Part shown: piece after piece, positions 36,910 through 45,301 of the stretch
How the letters are laid out: each line of letters begins with the position of its first letter
Position numbering within the stretch: the stretch's first letter is position 1
NCBI RefSeq assembly: GCF_024704385.1
Contig: NZ_JAJDFX010000002.1
Coordinates: 2,046,001 to 2,110,000 of the forward strand
Reading direction: 5' to 3'
Source of the DNA: Cellulomonas sp. P24
Lineage (GTDB): Bacteria; Actinomycetota; Actinomycetes; Actinomycetales; Cellulomonadaceae
DNA length: 64,000 nt
The notes under the pieces: model-generated
What the model was told of the DNA's origin: nothing
Database searches by the model: none
The model's input: the letters and a program-made list of their open reading frames with translations, nothing else
Translations under genes and position numbers: made by a program

Positions 36910-38595
36910 GTGAGCGACCGAGCCGACCAGGAGCGGGCGGGGACGCCGCGGCGCCTTCTGGCGAGCATGGGCAGCGGTCTGCGAGGTGGTCCGCACGGAC
37001 CGGCCGCCGACGTGCCCGACGGCTCCTCCGGCACGTGGGCGCCGCTCGCGCTCACGACGTTCCGCTGGCTGTGGATCGCCCAGCTCGTGTCCAACACCGG
37101 GTCGTGGATGCAGACGGTCGGCGCCCAGTGGATGCTCGTGCACCAGCCGAACGCGGCGTCCCTGACCGCGATGGTCCAGGCGGCGAGCCTGCTGCCGGTC
37201 CTGCTGGTCTCGCTGCCGGCCGGCGTGCTGGCCGACGTGTTCGACCGTCGGCGGTACCTGGTCGGGGTGTTCGTCGCGGCGGTCGTCGTGAGCGGGTCGC
37301 TGGTGGTGCTGACCGAGGCGGGGCTGGTGACACCGCTGGTGCTGCTCATGCTCACGTTCGGGCTGGGCGTCACGAACGCGCTCGCCGGTCCGGCGTGGCA
37401 GGCGATCCAGCCCGAGCTCGTCCCACCCCGGCTGATCCCCGCCGCCGCCGGGCTGGGCAGCATGAACATCAACATCGCCCGCGCGATCGAACCCGCGCTC
37501 GCCGGCGCCCTGCTGCTCGCCGTCAGCCCGGCCGTGCTGTTCGCGATCAACGGGGTCTCGACCGTGGCCGTCGTCGTCGCCCTGGTGGCGTGGCGCCGAC
37601 CGGCGGGGGCCGTGCGGGAGGCCGAGCCCCTGGTCTCCGCCCTGCGGTCCGGTTCCCGGTACGTCGTCAACGCTCCCGGGGTGCGGCGGGTGCTGCTGCG
37701 CGTGGCGCTGTTCGTGGTGCCTGCCTCGGCCCTGTGGGCGCTGCTCGCGGTGGTGGCGAGCGAGCGGCTGGGCCTCGGGTCGGGCGGGTACGGGATGCTG
37801 CTCGGTGCGCTCGGGGTCGGTGCGGTGATCGGCGCGCTCGGCCTCGCGAGGCTGCGCGACCGGATGTCGCGGGGCGCGCTGCTGGCCGGCGCCTCGTTGC
37901 TGTTCGGGGCGGGGATGGCCGGGGCGGCACTGACCGGCAGCGCGGTGCTGCTGGTCGGGTTGCTGGTGCTGGCCGGCGTCGGCTGGCTGGTGGTGCTCTC
38001 GACGTTCAGCACGGTGCTGCAGCTCACGTTGCCCGCATGGGTGCGGGCCCGCGGGATGGCCACCTACCTCATCGTCATGATCGGTGGGCAGGGCATCGGT
38101 GCGGCTGCCTGGGGACTGGTGGCCCAGCGGCTCGGGATCGGCCACGCGCTGGTCGCCGCGACGGGACTGCTGGTCGCCGGCGTGGTGTCCCAGGCGTGGT
38201 GGCCGCTGCTGGCCCGCACCGGCACCCACGACCCCCGCACCGACACCATCTGGCCCGAGCCGGACGTCGACGCCGCGATCGACCTGGACCCGCGCACCAG
38301 CCCGGTGGTGATCGAGATCCGGTACGTGGTGACCGGCGACGTCGAGCGCTTCCTCGAGGCCGCGCGGCGGGTCGGGGTGTCCCGTCGGCGCACTGGAGCG
38401 ACCTCGTGGACGCTCTACCAGGATGCGGCCGACGGCTCGGTCTTCGTCGAGGTGTTCGTCGTCCCGACCTGGGGTGAGCACCTGCGCCAGCACCACGAGC
38501 GACTCACCGGCTACGACCGCGAGCTCGACCTGCGGATGCGTGCGTTCACCGACGGACCGTCAGCGATCCGCCACCTGCTGCCCGCAGAGGGGTGA
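36910..38595 (+). CDS. MFS transporter (MFS_3/EntS type) with C-terminal ABM-like domain
   Basis: 561 residues. Eleven or twelve membrane helices span about 40-430, beginning FRWLWIAQLVSNTGSWMQTVGAQW, with the loop motif DVFDRRRYLV. The last 100 residues (VVIEIRYVVTGDVERFLEAAR to LRMRAF) resemble a ferredoxin-like antibiotic-biosynthesis-monooxygenase domain, an addition seen in a subset of these exporters. It is a probable drug or siderophore exporter. GTG 36910 is the start; a long in-frame extension upstream runs through the palindromic repeat and is not coding. Confidence 0.85.
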   Translation: MSDRADQERAGTPRRLLASMGSGLRGGPHGPAADVPDGSSGTWAPLALTTFRWLWIAQLVSNTGSWMQTVGAQWMLVHQPNAASLTAMVQAASLLPVLLVSLPAGVLADVFDRRRYLVGVFVAAVVVSGSLVVLTEAGLVTPLVLLMLTFGLGVTNALAGPAWQAIQPELVPPRLIPAAAGLGSMNINIARAIEPALAGALLLAVSPAVLFAINGVSTVAVVVALVAWRRPAGAVREAEPLVSALRSGSRYVVNAPGVRRVLLRVALFVVPASALWALLAVVASERLGLGSGGYGMLLGALGVGAVIGALGLARLRDRMSRGALLAGASLLFGAGMAGAALTGSAVLLVGLLVLAGVGWLVVLSTFSTVLQLTLPAWVRARGMATYLIVMIGGQGIGAAAWGLVAQRLGIGHALVAATGLLVAGVVSQAWWPLLARTGTHDPRTDTIWPEPDVDAAIDLDPRTSPVVIEIRYVVTGDVERFLEAARRVGVSRRRTGATSWTLYQDAADGSVFVEVFVVPTWGEHLRQHHERLTGYDRELDLRMRAFTDGPSAIRHLLPAEG

Positions 38596-38662
38596 GCCGT
38601 CCGGGTGCGATCGGCGTGCCCGACGCCACCTGGGGTCTGCAGGCGGAGTCGGGGTGCGCCCC

Positions 38663-39319
38663 CTACTCCGATGGCGTCGCGCTGCGGCCCTGCGGCTCGA
38701 CAGAGGTCTCCTCGTCGTCCGCGAGGATGAGGTACAGCGACCGGCGGGCCTCCCGCAGCACGGTCCGCGCAGCCTCCTGCTGCCCGACAGTGCCCGAACG
38801 GGCGATCTGACGGGCGGCGCTGGCGAGGTCCTCGACCGGTCCGCGCAGGTCGACCTGGGGGCCGAGGTTGTCCCTGAGGGTCGCGAACGGGTCCCCGAGC
38901 TCGGCGGCGTTCTCGGTCACGTAGGCGCGCCCGGTGTCGGTGAGGGTCGCGAGCTTGCGGCCCTCGCCGCGAGTGACCTCGACGAGTCCCTCGTCCTCGA
39001 GCTGGGCGAGCACCGGGTAGATGGTGCCCGGGCTCGGACGCCACGCTCCCTCGCTCCGCTCGGCGATCAGCTGCATGAGCTGGTAGCCGTGCATGGGCTC
39101 CTCGGCGAGGAGCTGCAGGACGGCGGCGCGTACGTCGCCTCGAGGGGCACGCATGCCGCGTCGTCGACCGCGCCCCTCGCCATCCGGGCCGAGGCCTCCG
39201 TGGCGGCGCGGACCAGGCCCGAAGCCCGGTCCGAAGCCGGGACCGCGACCGAACGGCTCGTGGTGGCGCCGTGGTCGGTGTCCGCCGTGCATCTGGTCTG
39301 TGATTCGTGCGTCTCTCAT
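38663..39319 (-). CDS. PadR-family transcriptional regulator with glycine/arginine-rich N-terminus
   Basis: 218 residues. The first 55 are low-complexity (GFGPGFGPGPRRHGG). The winged helix follows: RAAVLQLLAEEPMHGYQLMQLI, WRPSPGTIYPVLAQLEDEGLV and GRKLATLTDTGRAYV. A helical dimerisation tail ends the protein. A large palindrome just upstream of its ATG (39331-39368) is the likely autoregulatory operator. Because this gene converges on the MFS gene, control of that exporter is possible but not shown. Confidence 0.88.
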   Translation of the reverse strand: MRDARITDQMHGGHRPRRHHEPFGRGPGFGPGFGPGPRRHGGLGPDGEGRGRRRGMRAPRGDVRAAVLQLLAEEPMHGYQLMQLIAERSEGAWRPSPGTIYPVLAQLEDEGLVEVTRGEGRKLATLTDTGRAYVTENAAELGDPFATLRDNLGPQVDLRGPVEDLASAARQIARSGTVGQQEAARTVLREARRSLYLILADDEETSVEPQGRSATPSE

Positions 39320-39330
39320 GACGCTCCTTT

Positions 39331-39368
39331 CATCGATACGGTAACGATATATCGTTGCTGTATCGATG
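39331..39368. promoter_or_regulatory. Probable PadR operator
   Basis: 38-bp palindrome: CATCGATAC and GTATCGATG as outer arms, around the perfect 14-bp inner palindrome AACGATATATCGTT. It begins 12 bp upstream of the padR start codon. ATATCG-type palindromes are typical PadR sites. Its AT content contrasts sharply with the surroundings. Confidence 0.75.
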
Positions 39369-40074
39369 ACAAGGCCTTGCCTGCGTTCACCGGCGCGCGC
39401 CGGCAGCCCGCGGCCGATGCGCCGATCCAGCCCACTGCGCCCGCCAGACCACCGGGGTGCAGGTCGCGCGCGCCCCGGTCACGGTGCTCGTCGACCCCAC
39501 TGTTCACCGACCGGCCGCGTGTCGGTTGCCGGAGCCCCTCCGGTCGTCTCGTAGACTCGGGCACAGCAAAGGCCCCTCGGAGTAAGCGTCCGAGGGGCCT
39601 TGCTGTGCCTCACCCCGAGATCCGGTCGGGCCGCTAGTAGTGACTGCCTCGACGGGTTGCCCCACCTGGCCTGTCGACGAACGACCTCTCCTGACCCCGG
39701 TGCCGCCATGACGGTGCGGCTCCGTGCCCTCCGAGCGGACGAGCCGCGCGTCGAGCACCTCGTGATGCACTGATCGGCCCGCACAGGAACCTGCGTCGTC
39801 ACCCGCAGCTCGTCAGGTTGCCCTGCCGATATGCCCTGCCGTTCTCCGATCTTCTCGGTGCCGACTCCCCTGTCCTGGTGCGGGTTGCCCCGCCTTCCGA
39901 CCGGTTCATCGTGTGCCGATACGAGAGGTCTAGTCCCGTTCCGGGGCGCCCGCAACCGGTTCGGGGAAGAGATTTTTCTGCACAGGTTCCTCACAGCTCC
40001 ATCCACAGGCCGACCTGCGTGATCGCGCGTTACGCACAGACCTGTGCACGAAAATTGTGGACAGCCGGAGGGGT
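39369..40074. other. 700-bp intergenic region without a convincing gene
   Basis: It lies between padR (start) and the DinB gene (stop). It holds the strong hairpin 39560-39609, an AT-rich spot near 39971, several CACAGG words and a small GCACAG-CTGTGC palindrome at 40034-40047. Open frames on both strands have shadow-type composition. A small RNA upstream of the hairpin is possible. Confidence 0.45.
39560..39609. terminator. Very strong 21-bp hairpin, terminator-like
   Basis: GGCACAGCAA plus GGCCCCTCGGA pair with TCCGAGGGGCC plus TTGCTGTGCC, with one bulged base and a seven-base loop. The AAGG...CCTT form is that of an intrinsic terminator. No protein gene ends next to it on either strand. 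Confidence 0.7.
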
Positions 40075-40647
40075 TCAGGCGCCGATGTCGTGGGTGTGGT
40101 GCTCGACGTCGTGCAGGTAGTACCGACCGAGGGTCCGCGTCGTGAAGACCGACCCGTTCGACCGGCGGCCAGGGCGGTCCCACTGGTCCGGTCGCACGGC
40201 GGCGAACCGGTCCGCGGTCGTCTCGGCCGCGGCGACCAGCTCGTCCGCGACGACGGACGGGTCCTGGGCGGCGTACCGGCCGCTCACCGCGGCGGCGTCC
40301 TGGTCCCAGTTCGCGAACGCGGGGTCGTCCTCGTCGAGGATCAGGGCCAGCCGTTCACCGAAGATGCGATGCACGTCCCGCACGTGGCACGCGTACTCGA
40401 GCACGGACCACGTGCCCGGTGCCGGGCGCACCCGCACGTCGTCGCGCGCGAGCGCCGCCCGCCAGCGCACGGCCGATGCCCGCAGCGCCGGCGCGATGTC
40501 GGCCACGTCGACGTCCGAGGCCACGAACCCGCACTCCGGGCACGGGCGGTCGAGCACCCAGGTCCAGTCCTTGGTGTCCGGGTCGGCCGGCGGGAGGCCC
40601 TGCGTGGTCGCGTCGGCGGCGGTGGGGTCGACGCTCTGCTCGTCCAT
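40075..40647 (-). CDS. DinB-family protein
   Basis: 190 residues, four-helix DinB/maleylpyruvate isomerase-like fold. A CPECG knuckle near residue 36 is followed by helices with the metal-type histidines: WSVLEYACHVRDVHRIF, DRFAAVRPDQWDRPG and RTLGRYYLHDVEHHTHDI. Family members are metal-dependent thiol or DNA-damage related enzymes; the substrate is unknown. It is divergent from the TetR gene, with a 93-bp gap. Confidence 0.85.
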   Translation of the reverse strand: MDEQSVDPTAADATTQGLPPADPDTKDWTWVLDRPCPECGFVASDVDVADIAPALRASAVRWRAALARDDVRVRPAPGTWSVLEYACHVRDVHRIFGERLALILDEDDPAFANWDQDAAAVSGRYAAQDPSVVADELVAAAETTADRFAAVRPDQWDRPGRRSNGSVFTTRTLGRYYLHDVEHHTHDIGA

Positions 40648-40740
40648 GCCGCCACTGTAGAGGTGAGATCACGCTGTCACGCTGATGGCAAGGGACCTGG
40701 GGCCGGTCGACGTGCTGACGGATGGTGTCAGACTGTCACT

Positions 40741-41381
40741 ATGCCCAAGATCATCGGTGGTTCGCTGCACGAGCACCGCGAACAGACGCGCCTGAAGCTC
40801 TTCAGTGCGCTCTCGGCCCTGATGGCCGACCGTGGCTTCGATGCGATCACCCTCGCCGACATCGCCGCAGCGGCGGGCGTCGGCCGGACCGCCGTCTACA
40901 ACCACTTCCCCGACAAGGAGTCCCTGCTCCTCGGGTTCATCACGCACGAGACCAACCTGTACGTCGCCACCATCGACGCAGCGATCAACGAGGTCTCGGA
41001 CCCGACGGACCAGCTCCGCACCTACGTCCGCCAGCAGATCGACCTGCGGCGCGTGTACCAGCTCGCCCCCGGACCCGATCTCCGCTCGGTGCTGTCCCGT
41101 GGGACCCGCCAGCGGATGCGCGACCACGTGACCGCCGTCGAGAAGATCCTCCGCCGCGTGCTCGCCGCCGGCATCGAGGCCGGTGCGTTCCCGGAGCAGG
41201 ACCTCGACACCACCGTGCCGCTCGTCAACGCCTGCCTGTCCGGGCGGGGGTCCCCGGCGAGGGACCCGAGCGGGAGAAGGCGATCCTCGCGACCGAGACC
41301 TTCGTGCTGCGCGCCGTCGGTGCGGACCTCGACCCCGGCACGCGGGGTCCACGCGAGGACGCCGAACTCGTCTCCGCCTGA
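40741..41381 (+). pseudogene. TetR-family regulator, frameshifted
   Basis: The N-terminal 165 residues are a normal TetR start: TRLKLFSALSALMADRGFDA, ITLADIAAAAGVGRTAVYNHF and PDKESLLLGFI. After VNACLSGRG the reading must change frame at the G tract near 41245-41249 (five G where six are needed) to continue VPGEGPEREKAILATETFVLRAV and stop at 41381. The restored protein would be about 213 residues, normal for TetR. A homopolymer sequencing error is the likeliest cause. TGTCAGACTGTCAC before the start may be its operator. Confidence 0.8.
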
Positions 41382-41405
41382 GGGCGCGGCGCTCGCCTCC
41401 GCCCG

Positions 41406-42302
41406 CTACCGGCGGTCCGCTCGCGCCCGCTCGGTCAGGTCTCCCGCGTCGATCACGAACCCACCCTCGTCGACGACCGTCCCCCCGACCCTCCCCTCGA
41501 GCGCCAGCACCGCACGGGTCATCGACGGGGCGACCCGGTTGCGTGCGATCGCGTGCAGCGGGAGCGACACGTCGAGCTCCCCGGCATCGACGCCCGGCGG
41601 CGACCAGGCGACCCGGTACCCGTACACCCCGAACGCCGACGGGTCCGCCGTCGCCAGGACCAGCGGCAGCTCCGTCGACCGTGCCAGGCTCACCCGGACC
41701 AGACCGTCGTACTCGTAGACCGCGGTGAACGCCCACGCCTCCGGCCCGACGGCCTCAGCAGACGTGAGACGGGACCCGGACAACGCCGGCCGCAGCACCG
41801 CCAGGGCGGCATCGCCGTCGATCGCCTGCGGTGACCACAACGTCATCGTCAGCGCGGAGCTCGGGTCAGGGACCAGGACACCACCCTCGGGAAGCACCAC
41901 CGCACCCCCGGTCCGCCGCGCAGCCGCGGCCAGCCACGCCATCACCACCGGCTCTGGCGGGAGTCCACCGCGCACGAGGTACACGTCGAAGGCCTGCGGC
42001 GGTAGCCCGCCCGCGTGCGCAGCCGCTGCCGCGACCGGGTGCGGCCCGTCCAGCCGCGTCTCCCCGACGAGCCGCAACCGGCCCGGCTCCGCGGTCGGCT
42101 CCTCCGGCGCTGCGGACCGGAAACGCCCCACCACACCCTGACGAGGACGCAGACGCACCTGCCCCGTCGACATCGGGACCTGCTCCCAGGCGGCCTCCGG
42201 GAACCACGCACGAGCCAGCTCGAGCACCGGGGAACCAGGCGCGAGCGCAAGGAGCGGCTCGCCGGCGAGGTGTCTCGGGAACTCGGAGTGAACCGTGCTC
42301 AT
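41406..42302 (-). CDS. Uncharacterised protein, paralogue of 10358-11425
   Basis: 298 residues. It shares, in the same order as the dcd-linked protein: WLAAAARRTGGAV, PDPSSALTMTLWS, DAALAVLRPAL, YGYRVAWSPPGVDAGELDVS, HAIARNRVAPSMTRAVLALEG and GGFVIDAGDL. The shared C-terminal VDAGDL/IDAGDL ending is notable. There is no signal, membrane helix or known catalytic motif. It is divergent from the RNA methyltransferase gene. Confidence 0.7.
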   Translation of the reverse strand: MSTVHSEFPRHLAGEPLLALAPGSPVLELARAWFPEAAWEQVPMSTGQVRLRPRQGVVGRFRSAAPEEPTAEPGRLRLVGETRLDGPHPVAAAAAHAGGLPPQAFDVYLVRGGLPPEPVVMAWLAAAARRTGGAVVLPEGGVLVPDPSSALTMTLWSPQAIDGDAALAVLRPALSGSRLTSAEAVGPEAWAFTAVYEYDGLVRVSLARSTELPLVLATADPSAFGVYGYRVAWSPPGVDAGELDVSLPLHAIARNRVAPSMTRAVLALEGRVGGTVVDEGGFVIDAGDLTERARADRR

Positions 42303-42415
42303 GCCCAGAACCTAGCCGGAGATCGCCGCACACAGGTGCACGAGGGCCGCGCACGGCATGCTCACGCCGGTCCGTGCCCGCGCCCACCGCCGCCCACGAC
42401 TGCGACACTGGCCCC

Positions 42416-43528
42416 ATGCCCACCAGATCCGCACGGCCGAGTCGTCCCCGCCCACCGGATCGCCCCACCTCCACCTACGAGCTGACCTTCCTGCCCGGCC
42501 TGGCCGACATCGTCCAGTCCGAGGTCGCCGACGCGCTCGGCCCCCGCACCCCGGTGCTCCTCCTCCCCGGTCGCGAGGACTCGATGCTCGTGCGGCACGG
42601 CGGACGGCCAGATGCCCTACGCGCGCTGCGCACCGTCGTCGCCGTGTCGCAGGTGCTCAGCTTCCCCGTGCCCCGGCCCCGGTCCCTCTCCAGCGGTGAG
42701 TACTTCCCCGCGATCGTCGACGCCGTCCAGCGGTCCGCCCGGCTCGACGGCGCACGCGCCTTCCGGTTCGAGGCCGCGGGCAGCGACTCCCTGGTCTTCC
42801 AGCGCCTCGGCACGCAGCTCGCGCACGCCACCGGTCTCCGCCAGGAGCACGACCACAGCGAGGACGCCGGCGCCGTCGTGCTCCGGTTCCGCCGCACGCC
42901 GCAGCTCGACGCCGCCGGGCCGCGACCGGACGGCTGGGACGTGCTCGTGCGGCTCGGGTCACGGCCGTCCTCGGCGCGGGACTGGCGCGTCGCCGACTAT
43001 CCCGGCGCCGTCAACGCCACGATCGCCGCGGCGATCGTCCGCCTCGCCGGGATCCGCGCCGAGGACCGCGTCGTCAACCTCATGTGCGGTTCCGGGACGC
43101 TGCTCGTCGAACGGCTGCTCGCCGGGCCGGCCGCGAGCGCCGTCGGTGTCGACGTCTCCCCGGAGGCGATCGCCGCCGCCACCGCGAACGTCGCCGCGGC
43201 CGGACTCGCTGCGGACGTCGAGCTGGTCCGGGCCGACATCGCCGACGAGACGTGGTGGCCGACCGTCCCCGCCGATCTCGTGCTCGCCGACCCGCCGTGG
43301 GGCACGCTCACCGGGTCCCACGCGACCAACGAGGCCGCCCACCAGGAGGTCCTCCGCGTCGCGCACGCGATCACCCGACCCGGCGCGCAGCTCGCCGTCC
43401 TCACGCACGAGGTCACGATCATGGACCGGGTGCTGCGCGGGACGGCGCTGTGGCGTGAACGCGCCGAGGTGCGGGTGTTCCAGAAGGGCCACCACCCGCG
43501 GGTCTACCTGCTCCGCCGCGCGGACTGA
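42416..43528 (+). CDS. SAM-dependent RNA methyltransferase (THUMP/Trm11-RlmL-like)
   Basis: 370 residues. The N-terminal half (YELTFLPGLADIVQSEV) resembles the THUMP region of RlmL/Trm14-type enzymes. The C-terminal methyltransferase has the block DWRVADYPGAVNATIAAAIVRLA, the SAM motif LMCGSGTLLVE, an acidic loop VGVDVSPEA and the catalytic ADPPWGT, an N2-guanine type motif. It probably methylates guanine in rRNA or tRNA. Confidence 0.85.
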   Translation: MPTRSARPSRPRPPDRPTSTYELTFLPGLADIVQSEVADALGPRTPVLLLPGREDSMLVRHGGRPDALRALRTVVAVSQVLSFPVPRPRSLSSGEYFPAIVDAVQRSARLDGARAFRFEAAGSDSLVFQRLGTQLAHATGLRQEHDHSEDAGAVVLRFRRTPQLDAAGPRPDGWDVLVRLGSRPSSARDWRVADYPGAVNATIAAAIVRLAGIRAEDRVVNLMCGSGTLLVERLLAGPAASAVGVDVSPEAIAAATANVAAAGLAADVELVRADIADETWWPTVPADLVLADPPWGTLTGSHATNEAAHQEVLRVAHAITRPGAQLAVLTHEVTIMDRVLRGTALWRERAEVRVFQKGHHPRVYLLRRAD

Positions 43529-43620
43529 CGACCCGGCGCGGGCTCGTCCGGTCGGTGGACATTCGGCCACAACCGTTCCCTCCACTGTCGCGGATCACGC
43601 GGCGAGAACATGATGGAGAG

Positions 43621-45186
43621 GTGAGCAAAACGGACAGGACGTCCACAGCGGATCGACAGGTCCTCGCTGACCGGACGGATGTCCAGAGGCTGCTCGACGC
43701 CGCGATGCGCCTCGACGGCTGCACCGAGGTGTCCGACCTCGTCGTCACCGCCGCACGGCTCGCGCGCCTCCTCACCGGCTCCACCGTCGCGAGCCTCGGG
43801 CGCGTCGACCAGGACACCTTCCGCGCCATGACCGTCGATCCCCCGATCCAGGAGGGCGCGTGGACCGGGCTCGCCGCCTCCGAGTACCGCGCGTCGAAGC
43901 GGCCGGCGCTGCGCGCGCTGATCCGCGACCGCCGCGGCTGGGTCGTCGACGCGAACGACCCCGACAGCGACCAGACCGAGATCGAGGCGCTCCTCGCCAA
44001 CGGGATGTCCGTCGCCGTCGCCGTCCCCGTCCTCGCGCACGGATCCGTGTGGGGGCAGCTGTACCTCGCCCGACGCGAACCGACCCCGTACACGTCCGAA
44101 GAGGTCGCGCTGCTCGAGGTGTTCGCGAGCCTCGTCGCCGGGGCGCTCACCCGCATCGACATCGCGACGCAGGTCGAGCGACTCGTCATGGCCGACCCGC
44201 TGACCGGGTTGCCGAACCGGCGCGCCGCCGACAGCGCCGTCGCCGCCGCCCTCGCCTCCGGCGCCGTGACCTGCGTCGTCATGTGCGACGTCGACAGCCT
44301 CAAGCGCATCAACGACGAGCACGGGCACGAGCGCGGCGACGAGCTGCTGCGTTCGGTCGCCGACGTCGTCCGCCGCATGCGCGACGCCCTCCCGGGCTCG
44401 ACCGCGGTGCGCCTGGGCGGTGACGAGTTCTGCGTCATCACCGTCGGCATCCCCTCGGCCGACGTCCGCGACGTCGTCGACGCCGAGCTCGCCGTCGGCG
44501 GGCTGCCGTACGGCGCCACGCTCTCCTACGGGATCGCCTCCACCGAGCACACCGACCCCGAGGCCACCGGGCGGAGCCTGTTCCGCCTCGCCGACGCCGC
44601 CCAGTACCGGGCCAAGCGCGCGCGACACCTGCGCGTGTCCGGGGGAAGCCGCTACGGCGGGATCACCCAGCTGACGGTGCTCGACGACGGCCTCGCCGCC
44701 CTGGACGCCCTGACCCGGGACGCCCGCGCGCGCGACGTCCTGGTGCACGCGGGCGACCGCCTCTCCGCCGTCGCCATCGCCCTCACCGAGTCGGTCGGGG
44801 CGATGCACTGGTACGTGTCGTCGTGCGAACCGTCCGCCCGGACCCTCCGGCTGGTCAACCGCGGGTCCTCGGTCAGCCGACCCGACACCGCGTTCCTCAT
44901 CGACGCGTTCGGGCAGGACTTCGCCTCCGCCGCCAACCCGTCGACGGCACGCGCCCTCGACGGTGGGGCGTTCTGGGTGCACGTCTCCGACCCGGACGGG
45001 CACCCCCACGAGAGGCACCTGCTCGCTGCGACCGACGCGACCGCGGTCGTCGCCGCCGGCGGGCCGGACGCGTCGGGCCGCCGCTGGCTCGTCGAGCTGT
45101 ACTTCGACAGCCTGCACGTCGACGTCGAGTACGTCGCGACGCCCGTGCGGGCCGTCGTCGCCGCCGCGATCGTCGGGCTGCCCTGA
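43621..45186 (+). CDS. GAF-GGDEF diguanylate cyclase with C-terminal GAF-like domain
   Basis: About 521 residues. A GAF sensor domain covers about 20-165. The GGDEF domain (about 185-335) contains DPLTGLPNRRAADSA, CDVDSLKRINDEHGHERGDE and an intact LGGDEFC active site; no clear RxxD inhibitory site is seen. A second GAF-like domain fills the C-terminus. It should make cyclic di-GMP from GTP in response to a cytosolic signal. The start is uncertain: GTG 43621, or GTG 43555 in frame. Confidence 0.85.
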   Translation: MSKTDRTSTADRQVLADRTDVQRLLDAAMRLDGCTEVSDLVVTAARLARLLTGSTVASLGRVDQDTFRAMTVDPPIQEGAWTGLAASEYRASKRPALRALIRDRRGWVVDANDPDSDQTEIEALLANGMSVAVAVPVLAHGSVWGQLYLARREPTPYTSEEVALLEVFASLVAGALTRIDIATQVERLVMADPLTGLPNRRAADSAVAAALASGAVTCVVMCDVDSLKRINDEHGHERGDELLRSVADVVRRMRDALPGSTAVRLGGDEFCVITVGIPSADVRDVVDAELAVGGLPYGATLSYGIASTEHTDPEATGRSLFRLADAAQYRAKRARHLRVSGGSRYGGITQLTVLDDGLAALDALTRDARARDVLVHAGDRLSAVAIALTESVGAMHWYVSSCEPSARTLRLVNRGSSVSRPDTAFLIDAFGQDFASAANPSTARALDGGAFWVHVSDPDGHPHERHLLAATDATAVVAAGGPDASGRRWLVELYFDSLHVDVEYVATPVRAVVAAAIVGLP

Positions 45187-45252
45187 GAGAGCGACGGGCC
45201 GGGGACGGGCGGTGGACGGGGGGCGGATCTGCGGGGCGTGAGGTCTTCGAGT

Positions 45253-45300
45253 GTGAGGTCCGCTGGGCGTCAGGTCCGCTGGGCGTCAGGTCCGCGAGGC
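45253..45300. repeat. 16-bp tandem repeat, three copies
   Basis: Units at 45253, 45269 and 45285 follow GTSAGGTCCGCKRGGC; a decayed copy precedes them. They fill the gap between the convergent stops of the GGDEF and NHL genes. Confidence 0.7.
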
Positions 45301-45301
45301 G

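Noticed and set aside
39369-39620. tmRNA, RNase P RNA or SRP RNA
   Set aside because: None of the conserved cores of these RNAs could be found on either strand.
40020-40070. DnaA-box cluster or replication origin
   Set aside because: Only one or two near-matches such as CTGTCCACA are present, and no dnaA or dnaN neighbours.
39479-40183. 234-residue minus-strand reading frame in the gene-free region
   Set aside because: It has no recognisable domain, runs through the strong hairpin, and has shadow-type composition.
40722-41381. 219-residue frame as a separate gene
   Set aside because: Only its C-terminal end is real; it completes the frameshifted TetR gene.
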